Shown: positions 23,304-35,330, numbered from the stretch's first letter. The stretch is 64,000 nucleotides of DNA from Anagrus nilaparvatae (GCA_022575985.1 JAKSXM010000145.1:124001-188000); one strand, 5' to 3'. Notes: generated from the letters alone by a model not told the origin. Numbers and translations are program-made.

Positions 23304-24475
23304 TAATATATTTAATAAATATTACATTAATTATAAAGTGAAGCTCTACCTTAATTGATGCAAAAATCTACACCTTGTGGGCACGATTCAACAAAAACGA
23401 TTCATCGGATTGCTTTAATTTTTTACAACAAAGTTTTTTTCATCGTGTTGATGATATCTATAATTTTTGATCATCCAATCCGGTATTTCTAAAGGCGTGT
23501 TTATTTTTGAATTTTTGCTTCACAAAAGTGAAAAACCTTATAAATGTCTACGTGTCGTTTTGCATATTTTTCATATTTCAAAAAATGTATCTCTGTGTGA
23601 AAATGTCTCAATTTTATGAATCTGATGTCAAACTTAAGACAAAATCTGCCAGGTACTCAATATTTCGAGTCAACGTTGGCAACTGAAAAAAATCGACGCA
23701 TTGCTTATTCAGCATTATAAATAACATAAAAAAGATATATTTGATGAAAAATCGTTAAATTTTCATCTCTTGTGTGTTTAAAGACATATGTTTTTGCATG
23801 CATTTTTTTTTAAATTTCAGGATGACCGATGAATACTTGCAAAAAAATTATTAAATACAAGTAGCATTTAATTTTTTGTTTTTGGTATTAACATGGACTT
23901 AGGATAGTATAAATTTCAGAATTTATTGTAATTTCGGTTTTTGGATTCATTACTGTTATGAGTAAATATGTTTCATGCTCGTTAGTTGTTTTGTTATACA
24001 AAACTTATAAACTTTTGTTTTAAAATTAATTTAGTGTGCAAATGCAAATCGATGCGTAGATAAGGTCTTGGGCGTCGAACGGTTAACTGTATTATATTCG
24101 GAGCAAACTCATTTTCTTGAAATATTTTTAAAGACTTCGATAAAAATAGATTTAATTTTTTAATTTGCTAAGCAAATAATGTAACAGTGTAAAGATAAAA
24201 TTTCACGAAAATTTAGAGCTTGTAAGAAATGCTTATATGTGCTTATAATTATGTCCTGAAAGTTACAAGCAAATCGGCTGCCCAAACATTTAACACCCCC
24301 CTGGTTAGTGTTCTAAATATTCTACATATTTCTACATCTTATATTTACACAATAAGATTAAACTCAATCTAATCAAAACTTTAAAAAACCCAAAATTAAA
24401 AAATTAATGAAACTTTTTTCTAACATTATTATCTTCGCTCTACCCGTTATTGAGGGTATCTAGTAAAACTTTTTT
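23304..24475. other. Non-coding stretch
   Basis: No gene or element end is recognised. Near the right end, GAGGGTATCTAGTA (24452-24465) resembles GAGGTATCTAGTA at 25214-25226, possibly two ends of one repeat family. Confidence 0.45.
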
Positions 24476-25019
24476 AACATGGAACATGTTTATAGGGAGG
24501 GGGTACTTCAAAATTTGAAAATTAAGGGGGGGGGGTCAAATTTGTCCTTTTTAAGGGGGGGTCAAATTTGTCCTATTTAAGGGGGGAGTCAAATTTGTCC
24601 TTTTTAAGGGATGGGGTCTAATTTGTCCTATTTAAGGGAAGGGGGTCAAATTTGTCCTATTTAAGGGGGGGGGGGTCAAATAAGACTTAGAATAATTAGG
24701 TAATTATATATAAATAAATAAAATACTTTTAAAAGTCTTTGAAAAATCTGGGCTTAGGGACTTAGAATAATATCGATTTAGGGACTTGGAATAATTCAGT
24801 TTCAGGGATTTGGAATAATTCAGGTTTAGGGACTTGGAATAATATCGATTAAGGGACTTTAAATAATTCAGGTTTAGGGAATCGAAATAGTTTAGGTTTA
24901 GAATCTTAACAGCTAGTGAGGTGATAATTACAAATTATAAGAATAGAAAATTGTATTATAATGTTGAGTAACATTTGTATTATACCTAGTCCTCATCTGG
25001 AAGTAAACATGTTCCATGC
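24476..25019. mobile_element. Foldback element with palindromic ends and two tandem arrays
   Basis: It opens with AACATGGAACATGTTT and closes with AAACATGTTCCATG, the inverse. Inside are two arrays. The first (about 24522-24682) has about six units near 28 bp built on GGGGGTCAAATTTGTCC. The second (about 24752-24900) has about six units near 24 bp built on GGGACTTGGAATAATTCAG. The shorter relative at 5008-5242 keeps the ends and single versions of both words. It is non-coding. Confidence 0.75.
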
Positions 25020-25160
25020 ATTTAGGTTGTGTTTACACAAACCGGTTATAAGTTTTTGTTTTTGTTTATTGTAAACACTAAATTTCATTTTAGCAAAAAA
25101 TAAAATAAATACATACATTTTTCTACATAATTAAATTAACTTAACACACAAATTTAATTT

Positions 25161-25223
25161 AATCATAATTCAGGGGGTCCAGGGTGGATGCCAAAGCGAG
25201 CGAAGCGAGCTGGAGGTATCTAG
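25161..25223 (+). other. GC-rich island ending in CTAG (possible Helitron-like end)
   Basis: CCAAAGCGAGCGAAGCGAGC followed by TGGAGGTAT and CTAG|T stands out in composition. A similar GAGCAAAGCGAGCCTGAGG island lies at 21274-21293. The hairpin is weaker than in the two clear Helitron ends, so this is tentative. Confidence 0.3.
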
Positions 25224-26127
25224 TACTTTATAATTTGATTATACACAGGTTTTTTAAGTATCTTTGACAAATAGCGCAGCAAAGCAATAGAACGAAAATC
25301 TGAATAGGAAGAAGGAACGAACAGGTATGTTTATTAATGCAACAAGCTGCGCCTAGGCCGAAGGAAAAATGTCACTTTCGTTAAAGAGTTTTACAAGGTA
25401 AGGACCAATAACAGGTAAGGATTTTGCTATAATTTTGTATGGGATAGCATCGGTAAATCTTAATACCATAATAATTTGGTGCAAATTTAATATATAAAAT
25501 ATAATATATGATAAATAAAATATCCTTGCATATACTTATAGCATATTTAATATTTATAAATACATAAAAACTGCATTTTCTAAATCGATTTTTCAGCATC
25601 TTGGGGTCTCAAATCTCGTTTAAATGTAAAAAATCAAAATTTTACCCGCACAATGGTTTCCCCATTTTGAACAACGACAAATTTTAATTATAATTATACT
25701 AATAATTTGAGGGTTAAAGAAAGAAGCAGGAATCTTTTAAAATTTTTTTAATCTTTGCAAAAATTGATTGAATGTAAAATTACAAAGCTATAAGAAATAG
25801 AAAAAAATGATTAAATCGTCTAGATATTGAAATTTAAGTAGTTTCAAATTTTGTTTTCATATTTCGTATTTTTATTATATTTATAAGTAAGAAGGAGAAT
25901 ATAATTTCAATATATTGTTCAAGAAAATTAATTCTCTTTTTATATGGGTATTGTTACTTGTATTATACAGTGCTTAATTTTATGCATTACCAAATAGCAG
26001 TTTTTTCTGTGTTATAATTTTATAAAAAAGGTCAAAAGCAGAATTACTGATGAATTACTTGAATTTTAATTATTCAAGTTATAGTTGAAGTTTTTGTTCA
26101 ATATAAACACCTAGTATAATTAAAGCA
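25224..26127. other. AT-rich non-coding stretch
   Basis: No gene is recognised. The open frame at 25381-25599 has no family resemblance. Confidence 0.45.
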
Positions 26128-26280
26128 TATATATTAGGCTGGCAGTTATTTTAAAATTTTTCTTGGATTTTCTATTACCGGGTGAAAAAAAGCTGCCAAT
26201 TATCAAAAAAATATATTTTTCAAAATTATAGCTTATTTAATCACTCCTAAGTGTTGTCACTAAATATATTGGCTTTTATA
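26128..26280 (+). repeat. Half copy of the repeat at 57483-57785
   Basis: AGGCTGGCAGTTATTTTAAA then a GGGTGAAAAAAAGCTGCCAA block and ATTTAATCACTCCTAAG match, with divergence, the arms of the foldback at 57483-57785 (AGCCTGGCAGCTATTTTAAA...). Only one arm is obvious here. Confidence 0.5.
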
Positions 26281-27298
26281 AAGATATTTTTTAATATTTG
26301 CATTTGAAATTTATAACCTGTATACCATAATTGAATATGCAAATATAGCAAAAAGAGGAAAATAAAAAAATAAATAAATTTGATACATATATATACATTT
26401 GAGAAAATAATAAAAACAATAAAATAAAATAAAAAGTTTATTCAACCATTCTTTTTTTTTAATAATAATTAGATTGTGTAGGTATTTTTGCTTTATTTTC
26501 AAACCGCTTGATTCAAAAAGTAGGTTAGATATTAATGGAATATATAGAAACAAGTGTTATATATGTATAGAATAGAGCTTTTGTTAAAAAAAGAAAAAAA
26601 AATATTCGAAATGTGAAATAATGTATATAAATGTCTTACCTTTCATGAATAAAAAATATATATACATACCTTGGGAAATTTTCAGCCGAGTGCATGCTTA
26701 TACATATATACATATGTGTGTGAATGTGACCAGAAGAATTCGCTGACACGAAATCTTTTGTTTTTTATAAGAGGTAAATTTTAGTTGTGGTTTTTTTTTT
26801 TTATAAATTTTTTTTTCCCTTAAAATAAAACTTATATTTAAGCTTGTAATATATATTACCTTTGTCATTAACTTAAATTTTATTGAATAAATAAAATAAG
26901 GAAAAAATTTTTTGTAAAAATATTAGAAAAGTTTATTGACTAAAAAACTTTTTATATGTGTGATGCAATTTTTAATGTAGTTTTTGAATTAAAAAAACAT
27001 TTGGCTTTTCAAATTTTTCTTTGAATAAATGTTTAAAAATTTTCATTAAAAATTTTCTATTGGTTAAGAAATAAGGTAATAGTACACAATAATTCATTAA
27101 AGGTGTAAGTAAAGACCCGAGTAATTACTAATGGTTGGTACTTTTAATTATTAGTGCAATCAATTTTTTAATCAGTTCTTTTCAATTAACGCAGTAAAAA
27201 CAGGGGTGTATAAATTTGGTTACAATTATTATTTTGTTTATACTAAATTATAATCAGATCAGAATTTACGTGCTCTTTTTTGATGCAACTATAATAAA
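26281..27298. other. AT-rich non-coding stretch
   Basis: Low complexity with several T runs. No gene or element end is recognised. Confidence 0.45.
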
Positions 27299-28138
27299 TT
27301 TTAACCCATTTACCCAAAAATGAATAAATGCCCCAAAAATAGGGGTAATGGGGGTGAAAAAGGGGCTAAAATAAAAATGACGGAAAAATCAATATAAAAA
27401 TAAAAAGTTGATATCAAAAAATATTTAAATTTACTTATTTGTGCAAAAAACTTACATTTTTTAGGTTTATGGGATATTTAATTGGATTTCAACCCTTATA
27501 TTGCAACTAGGGGTAGTTTTTCCTAAAAATTTCAAATATTGTTTTTTTAGCTCCAAATCGGTTCTAGTAGGTAAATTTTACTCCTGATTCCATTTTTTTT
27601 AATTTGTTTTGAGCTAAAACGCTCCTGTGAGCGTAAAAATAGACGTAATTCGGGCTAAATGGAACCTATAGAATTTATTATTCTTATATTTACCTTTTAA
27701 GGGTAATTTTTAAGGGCACAGAAGCGTTTTAGCTCAAAACAAATTTAATAAATAGAATTAGGACTCAAATTTCCCTTTTAGAACCGATTTGGAACTAAAA
27801 AAATAATATTTGAAGTTTTATGGAAAAACTACCCCTAGTTGTCATATAAAGGTTGAAGCTAGGTTACCTGTTCCGAATTTTCGGAATGGGAGGGGTAAAA
27901 TTTTTCTATTATTTGCATGCTTTATCCCCTCCTAAAATTCGGAACATTTGGCCTAGCTTCGTTGAAATCCAATTAAATATCCCATAAACCTAAAAAATGT
28001 AAGTTTTTTGCACAAATAAGTAAAATTAAATGTTTTTGGGTATCATTTTTTTATTTTTTTATTGATTTTTCCGTAATTTTTATTTTAGCCCCTTTTTCAC
28101 CCCCCTTATCCCTATTTTTGGGACATTTAAAAGGGTTG
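27299..28138. mobile_element. 840-bp foldback element
   Basis: The left half (for example GGGGTGAAAAAGGGGCTAAA, then TTAGGTTTATGGGATATTTA) is repeated inverted in the right half (TAAATATCCCATAAACCTAA, then TTTAGCCCCTTTTTCACCCC). The match continues through GCTCCAAATCGGTTCTA/TTAGAACCGATTTGGA and GTTTTGAGCTAAAACGCT/AGCGTTTTAGCTCAAAAC near the centre at about 27680. A smaller inverted pair, GTTCCGAATTTTCGGAAT...CCTAAAATTCGGAAC, is nested in the right arm (27870-27947). The flanks (27235 and 28200) match part of 50440-50590. It is non-coding. Confidence 0.75.
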
Positions 28139-28550
28139 TAAGTAAAATCTAACTTCAGATTTGGTAAGAGCATGAAATTTTACTATAGTCATGTAATTTA
28201 AAAACCTCTATCTATACGGGAACCTATCTTTTTTTTTGAAGTAAAGAAAATTATATGCAGATTTTATTTATCAGTCTTCCTTTATAATATATGTCAAGAA
28301 AATAGCAATTGATACAAAAGTTTTTGATTAAATTAGTACAATCATCAAATCTTTTTTATAAGATCAGGTAAAATATTTTGTTTGATCTTTGTACAAGATA
28401 TGCGCATCTAACCCAACCAACTCAAGTCGTACGACGTCAAGAAACTGAAAGTTTAACAAAGACGAACACAGTTGTGTTATGATTAACCCTTTAAATACCA
28501 TTTTATCAAACAGGATGTATGCTGTTTATATCTGATATACATAAACTGTT

Positions 28551-28657
28551 AAAAATACCCTATGGTAAATTTACCAAATAGTCGCAATATTACGATTTTA
28601 TAGTAAATTTTATAGTAATTTTATGAATATTTGATAAATTTACCATAGGGTATTTTT
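28551..28657. mobile_element. Short inverted-repeat element (~106 bp)
   Basis: AAAAATACCCTATGGTAAAT at the left pairs with ATTTACCATAGGGTATTTTT at the right. The interior repeats TATAGTAATTTTA words. It is non-coding and probably a tiny MITE or its solo ends. Confidence 0.6.
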
Positions 28658-28964
28658 ATGAGCGTAATATGCATTTAAATAGATGGTAGTGAAGCTTACG
28701 AGTAAGATATTTTTTTATAGGCTAGATGTATGGTATATTCGCCAGTGAATGAGTGACCATCAGTAAATAACCAATACCGTGTTACCTTAATGGAAATAAT
28801 TTTATTGACCCGAAAAAAAGCTTATTTACTAGTAATTCCACCCTAATACTTGCATATATAATATTGGTTTTCTAACATAAAATAAAAAAAAAAGTTTTCC
28901 TCCTGTACTTCTACATTTCTGCTCCTAAAGGGTTATTTAAAGGCCTAAAAATGAATAGCATGTA

Positions 28965-30494
28965 CACTGAGAAAAAAATTTTCTTGGCTTAAGAAAATCA
29001 TATGCATTGAATTTTAATTTTTTGAATCTAGAGTATATAATTTTAAAACAAGAAAACCATTGTTAATTTAAAGAAATATTTTTTTCGTTTAAGTAAATAT
29101 ATTCATTGAATTTTGATTTCATTCAAACAAACATATGTTTCTTGGAAGAAACGAATATTTTTTTGCCGCTAGAAACTGCATAGATTATTACAAAAACATT
29201 CAGTGTTTTGAATCAAAAAAATATATTCAAAAAAATATTTTCTAAATTCAAGGAAGCGTTTTTTTGGATCATGAAATTTAATTTTTGATCCAAAGCAAAT
29301 AGTTTTCAAAAAAATATTATCTCATGCCAAAATTATAAAACTTTATTTTAAAAAACTGCTTTATTTCGTTCAAATAATTATATTTTATTCGTTCAAAAAA
29401 ATGTACTTTTTTTTCAAGAAACAATTTTTTTAATAAAATATATTTTTTTTGCTGAATTAACTATAATCTCCATTCATTTATATAAAAATTATTCTGCAAA
29501 AAGTAATTTGTAGATATCTTTATAAGCGAAACTTAATTCAATGCAAAAAAATTGATCAGCTAATGAAAAAATAGAAGTTTTTGCGAAAAAGATTAATATT
29601 TTAGATAATTAGAGCAAACAACATTTTTCAAGTTTTTGAAAAAATATTTTTTTCCTTCCTAAACTCAGCTTGAAAAAAAAATAATTATTTTTATGACATT
29701 AAGAATTCACTCATATGTTTATTACCACCTGCTAATTCCATCTGGCTTTGAATAAAAATTTTTTTTTTATTTCTTTTTAAAAACTTGATGCATTATTTTA
29801 TGTTTTTGAATCTGCTTTATCGATAATTTTTTCGTTACATAGTCTTTGAAAATTAACTTCTATATTTAGTAAGATGCTGCCGTGGTCCATTGGATTGGTT
29901 ACGATGCGTATAGTTCTGCACAGTCAAAGCAATTTGGGTTCGATTCCGGGTATGACAAAATTTAAAATTTAATTTGATAAAAAAAAAAAAAAAATAATAA
30001 AAAAATAAAAAAATGAAATAATTAAAAAAAAAAAAAATAAGTAAATGAAAAAATAATTAAAAAAAATATATATAAATCAATAATAATAATTTATAAAAAT
30101 AAGATTAATAATAAAAAAATTAAAAAATTATAAAAAAAAAAAAAAAAAACGAGGAAAAAAAAATTTTTTGCATTGTGCAAAAAAAAAAAATTTTTTTACT
30201 GACAATTTCGATCGAAAAAATTATTTCATAGATTCAAAAATTTATTTATTTCACATAACTAATTATTTGATTATACCAAAAACTCATGATGTTGTCGCTA
30301 AACAACTGTTTATTGTTTCTAAGAAATATTTCTTTCTCCCAAAACATTATTTTTTTAAATAGAGAAAATATGTTTTTAACTCAATGCGTAAGATTTCATT
30401 GAGTCAAAAAGACGTATCTTAGGCACTATTGAAAAGAATAATTTTCTTGAAACAAAGCAAATTTTTTTGAATGTAGTAATTTTTTTTCTCAGTG
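28965..30494. mobile_element. 1.5-kb TA-flanked inverted-repeat element
   Basis: It starts TA|CACTGAGAAAAAAATTTTCT and ends with AATTTTTTTTCTCAGTG|TA, the inverse, with TA on both sides. The interior is made of short imperfect repeats of TTTGAATC/AAGAAA words and carries an inserted tRNA-derived sequence at 29874-30150. Open frames inside (30168-30362 and an antisense one) come from poly-A/T and the inverted arms and are not genes. It is a Tc1/mariner-type non-autonomous element by its TA duplication, related in the first bases (CACTG) to the MITE family at 18139. Confidence 0.65.
29874..30150 (+). repeat. tRNA-derived SINE or tRNA pseudogene with A-rich tail
   Basis: GGTTCGATTCC at 29937-29947 is a perfect RNA polymerase III B box. 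About 45 bases upstream, TGGTCCATTGGATTGGTTA resembles an A box and D arm. The 3' part, GGGTTCGATTCCGGGTATG, resembles the T arm of tRNA-Glu/Asp. The acceptor stem does not pair well, so it is not a functional tRNA. An A-rich tail of about 190 bases follows, as expected for a retroposed SINE. Its length and family cannot be fixed from one copy. Confidence 0.55.
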
Positions 30495-30639
30495 TAGAAA
30501 AATTGTAGAGTTTATGACTTACTGAAAGTGAAATAAGCTGGAATTTATTGAAATAAACGAAAAAAATAAAAAAAAAAAAAAATAATATTTTTAACTGTGC
30601 CTCATCATTTGCCATTAGTTGGCTTTTACAAAGTATATA

Positions 30640-31310
30640 ATAAATATTATTATTATTATTATTATTATTTCCTTTATTTGTATTGTACAAAACTAGTTAC
30701 TTTCTTACATAGTTATTATTATTATAGCTCTAATTAACATATATTGTTTAATTTAAATAAATAATTTATATATAAATAAAATTGAGGTAAAATTAGTTAA
30801 TAAAAATATAAGTAATATGATATAATTTGATATTAATACTGTTTTAAAAACTAAATAAAATAAATAAGTTAACCATAGCAACAATCAGTCAAAAGTCAAT
30901 CAGTCAATAGTCAATCAGTATGTATTAAAATTTATCAATAGAATTTTATTAATCAGTCAACAAATAAATAAATAGGTTAAAATTTGTAAATAAATAATTA
31001 AATAACAAAATTAATTAAAATTAATTTAGTCATGCTGTTGTTAAACAGTGTTAGGCATCTAATTTATAGACATACTGCTTTATTGCTTTTTTAAATAAAT
31101 TTAATGAGTGCAGGTCACGAATGCAGGGAGGGATTTTGTTCCAAAAGTTTGAGTACTTTACCTGAAATGAATTTCGGCCCGAATCAGTTGTAACTGTGGT
31201 AGGATCTAAGTCTTTACGGGGATCACGAACGAGCCTATCAGGCTTATAAGGCTTGAATAGTGGTAGCAAAATAGGAGGTTCTTTTAAACGAACTATATAG
31301 AAAATATACT
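30640..31310 (-). pseudogene. LINE 3' end (RT C-terminus, 3' UTR and AAT tail)
   Basis: On the minus strand, 31310-31051 encodes RLKEPPILLPLFKPYKPDRL and then TVTTDSGRNSFQVKYSNFWN, KIPPCIRDLHSLNLFKKAIK and a stop. This is the C-terminal pattern of CR1/jockey-type polyproteins, in which R-N-S-F is followed by a WN-x-[IL]-P block and a final FK-x-x-[VIL]-K. About 360 bases of non-coding sequence follow, and then (AAT)n (about 30642-30670), consistent with the microsatellite tails of such LINEs. The upstream coding part is missing, as is usual for 5'-truncated copies. The last ~75 codons are open, so the copy may be fairly young. Confidence 0.7.
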
Positions 31311-33693
31311 ATATATAGAAAATATCTGAATGAAAAATAACTAATTTGTTTTTTAAAACTTATTATTCAAGCAATTTCTTTTTGTAATATTTGAATTATC
31401 ATATTAAGCACATTATATTATAAGCTTACTTTTAATTGCCAGATTTCAATAAAATTTTGTGTACAATAAGAAAATTTAATTAAATATGGCGTAAAACTCG
31501 AGGTTAACTCCTTCATAGTCAAATAAAGAAAAATATTTTTACAAATTATTAAAAATTATAAATTATCAAAAATATTTTTGTTCTGTTCAGAAAACTTTAA
31601 CAGGCCTTATTTTAGGATTCTTGTGCCATTAAAAGAAAATACAAATAGTTAATTCCACCTACCTGTATGAGTTAATAAAACTAGTTTCAATCTTGATTCC
31701 AGTTTTTTCAAGATCAGCTACAGAAGTACATTATTTATTAGAAAAGATCAAATAAAAATTCTCTTCAAAGTTAAAAAAATTTACTAAAAAAAAAAAAACA
31801 ATTGTTTTTATCCTTGTTGTTTTTAATAAAGAAATAGTTTATTTAAAACCAATAAATATCTTTATTCCGATTTCAGTACCTCATGCGAAAAAATAGATTT
31901 ATTTATAAATTTTTTTTATCATACAATTTTTATTACAACTTACAATAATACATTCATGAAATTCAATACCTAATAATATTTTTTAAAATTTTATTATAAA
32001 CATTGATAAATAAATAACTTATTTTATAATAATTTTTATAGTAAGTTTACAATGTTTTAAATTTAAGGAAAACTTAATCTAACTTATAAATTAAATATTT
32101 GCTTTGATGCAATTATATTAAATGTAATTAATGTTTCGTATTCAGCATTCGAAAAAATCTAAAAACTTATAGGAAAAATTTATGGACCTATCAGCAAATA
32201 AGCCTGTAAAATAGGGGCTCAGATTTACACTATATATTTTGTGATATTAAAATAAGTTTATGCAAACAAAACAAATATTGATACAGATTGAATTCTTGTG
32301 AAGATTAACGCGCATAAATTAAGCACTGTGTTCATAGGATAATTAAATATATTCTGGTCGTAAATTAACCTAAATATTTACGTTTTAAAAAAATGAAAAT
32401 TTTAAAATGATAACTTAAAAAATTAAATTTTACTTTTAATCTTCAATGAGATTCAAAAATTGCATAGATCTTTTTTGGATTTTTAAAAGTTTTTAGTGAC
32501 AAAATCTGTTTCAGTCTATATCTTATAATTAAAATGAGCTTTATTGGGTGATTTTTCTCGTGTAAATTGAAGAAACGTTTAAAAGAGAAAAATTACTATT
32601 GTCTTTGACTCCCAAAGTTAGTTTGATTAAAACCTCCCTTGGATTTCTGATTTATTATATTATACAATTATGTCGCAAATAAAGGAAATTGAAGTAGTTA
32701 TCTTTAATTATCTCTGCAGCAGAGTATGTTTTATTTTGCTTTTTTTAGATTTTCTTTACTTTATAAGAAAAAATGAGCTTTTTACAACATTAAAAGACTC
32801 CACCTCCAAAGATTCGCGCACTCGTGCATACAACTGCATGCAAAGTTAAAACCAACATTTTTTGCCTGGCTTAAAAAATAGCTATATGAATACCTTAATT
32901 AATTATACTTTGATACAAAAACGTTATTACAAATTTGTTACAAAAAAGGTTATCTTAAAACTTGATTTATTTATTTGTTACATTTTTAGACAATAACAGC
33001 ATTTGGAGATACAATATTGATTTTTTTCTTAAAAATTTAATTTAATTTTTAAACATTTTACGCATTTTCTAATATAATCTTAAACGGATACAAATATAAT
33101 TTGTTTAAATTTCATCGTAAGTTCATTTTATTTTCAAAGTTTCTTAACTATTCAAATTAATGGAAAAAGATCTTCATTTTTGCTCCCAGTCCTTTTCGTG
33201 ACCAAAAATGTAAGACATAAATAATTCAAATTTTAAGATAATCATCCTTTCTGTATGAAAATATCATAAGCTACGGTGGAAAAAGAAAAAACTTTTATGT
33301 AAAACTTTTTATGTAACTTTTTGTAATTTTAACGAGAATAACCGAAATCCCCATTTAGATTACATTATTGATTATGCGAAAATCGAAAAGTGAGCAACAA
33401 AATTCCAAAAAAATAACAGTAATATAAGAATTACTATACTTTACATTAAGCAACAATAATTCGGTAAAACATGAGACTACAAATAATACACCTTTTGAAA
33501 CTTAATTAATAAATGTTGAAACAAAGCTACCAAAGTATGGCTAACTGTCAACTGATATTCGAGTAAAATTTCTAAATTCAAAATTAGATATATGTCCATA
33601 AAAGATAGAATTTTATAGCAATTGATAAAAAATTAATTTGTTTTTGAGTTTTTTAACGGCATTTAGAATGTATTAATCTTATGTATATTTAAA
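31311..33693. other. AT-rich non-coding stretch
   Basis: No gene or element terminus is recognised in about 2.4 kb of low-complexity DNA. Confidence 0.45.
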
Positions 33694-33697
33694 TTAA

Positions 33698-34514
33698 GGT
33701 AGGGTGCTACTTGGATCGCCCGCGGCGTCAAGCAAAATCCGCAAATTAGTTTACAGGAAAACGGGAAGAGATAATGGAAAAATTTTTTGGGATATAATAA
33801 ATTAACTAATAAAGTATGTAAAAAAATTTTGTTTAATTAATTTTTATAATTTTTTATGTGTTTAAATTTCATTTGAAGTTCAAGAATTTTCGCCGGAAAG
33901 AGCCGATGATACCATTGATAACTAAAATTTGGCAGCACCTAAAAAAAAAAAAAAAAATAAAAATATAATTAATATGAGTATAGTTATCGCGTGAACTAAA
34001 ATTTTTAATTTTGGCCAAAAAAAAAAAAAGTTATAAAGATTTAAAAAAAAAAGTGATTTTTTTTTTCGAAATTTTTTTTAAAATCTTTATAACTTTTTTT
34101 TTTGTGGCCAAAATTAAAAATTTTAGTTTAATTAAAGTTTTTAATTAAAAAAAAAGTGATTTTTTTTTTTCGAAATTTTTTTTAAAATCTTTATAACTTT
34201 TTTTTTTTGTGGCCAAAATTAAAAATTTTAGTTCACGCGATAACTATACTCATATTAATTATATTTTTTTTTTTTTTTTTAGGTGCTGCCAAACTTTAGT
34301 TATCAATGGTATCATCGGCTCTTTCCGGCGAAATTTCAAATAAAATTTAAACACATAAAAAATTATAAAAATTAATTTAAAAAAATTTTTTTACATACTT
34401 TATTAGTTAATTTATTATATCCCAAAAAATTTTTCCATTATCTCTTCCTGTTTTCCTGTAAACTAATTTGCGGATTTTTCTTGACACCGCGGGTGATCCA
34501 AGTAGCACCCTACC
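33698..34514. mobile_element. 817-bp near-perfect palindromic element flanked by TTAA
   Basis: The left end GGTAGGGTGCTACTTGGATC is inverted at the right end as GATCCAAGTAGCACCCTACC (with small differences just inside). TTAA stands on both sides (33694-33697 and 34515-34518). The arms match almost throughout: ATAATGGAAAAATTTTTTGG/CCAAAAAATTTTTCCATTAT, GAGCCGATGATACCATTGAT/ATCAATGGTATCATCGGCTC, GTATAGTTATCGCGTGAACT/AGTTCACGCGATAACTATAC. Each arm is roughly 380 bp, and the centre at about 34120 has further local repeats. It is non-coding. A TTAA target is typical of piggyBac-type elements, but these ends lack the usual CCC start, so the family is open. Confidence 0.85.
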
Positions 34515-34518
34515 TTAA

Positions 34519-34829
34519 ATCATTCTAATGGTGAAACACATTAACGAAGAGCTACCCATCATAATGATAACGGCGGATCGAGCGGGGGCGAAGGGGGCAA
34601 TCCAATTAGGCTTCAAATTCAATAAAAGTGAAAAGAAAAATTCAGGGAAATTTGGACTCATTTTTTTCTTTTACACCAAAAAAGTCATATATGGTATAAA
34701 ATAATAAGATATTTAGGTTTATATATATATATTTTTTATATTATTAGGACCCCTACGCGACGTATCAATAAGTTTAAAACGAAAGAATCTTGTGACTATT
34801 GATTCTTTATTTCATTGTAGTCCAAAAAG
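34519..34829. other. Non-coding link between palindrome and transposase relic
   Basis: Includes a slightly GC-richer piece (34540-34600) and a short (TA)n. No gene is recognised. Confidence 0.4.
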
Positions 34830-35330
34830 GAAATGTATTGAGAAAGTCAATACTGAGAAAATTTCAGGAAAATCTTTTTCAGAGAACTCTTGCAACTCTA
34901 TAAGAAAAATGACTTAAATTCAAAAACTTGCCAAGATTGTATTTAAGTTGAAGAAAATTCAGTAAATTCTAAAACTGATTCTCTTAATTTACAGACCGCT
35001 GATGGTATGAAATATGACATAGGTTCTTTTATTAAAAACAAGCGATTCGATGATAACGGGGAAAAAATATCATATTAAACCATTGGAGACCTCCTGCAAA
35101 TTACCTATTTCCAGTTTCAAAACATATGAAAAAAGGCAAGATTGAACTTAGAAAGGCAAACCATAATTACATTAATAAGTATGATTGACTAGTTCTTTCG
35201 TACGTAGATCAGCGGCTTTAATGTAAATATTGCCCACATTTTGTCAATAATGAACTCGGTGGTAACATACCGTTAAAAGTTTTTGTAACTGAACTCTTTA
35301 TGATAAAGTTACAGTTACTTATGATATTTA
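34830..35330 (+). pseudogene. hAT-type transposase relic, TTF-type zinc-finger region
   Basis: The blocks MKYDIGSFIKNKRFDDNG, LNHWRPPANYLFPVSKHMKK, KANHNYINKYD-LVLSYVDQ and CKYCPHFVNNELGGNIPLK followed by VFVTE match the N-terminal TTF-type zinc-finger region of hAT-related transposases. That region has W-x-P-x-x-x-Y-x-FP, a WL-x-YS block, C-x-x-C and GG followed by V-T-E/P. The block order and the C-x-x-C pair are kept. Stops replace W and another residue, and a frameshift splits the first two blocks, so the relic is dead. The downstream catalytic domain is not recognisable. Such proteins cut and paste DNA in the nucleus. Confidence 0.7.

Noticed and set aside
29874..29960. Functional tRNA gene
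   Set aside because: The B box is perfect, but the acceptor and anticodon stems do not pair convincingly and an A-rich tail follows, so a SINE or pseudogene fits better.
30376..30690. 104-codon minus-strand frame
   Set aside because: It crosses the end of a TIR element and an (AAT)n microsatellite; the asparagine run is from the repeat.
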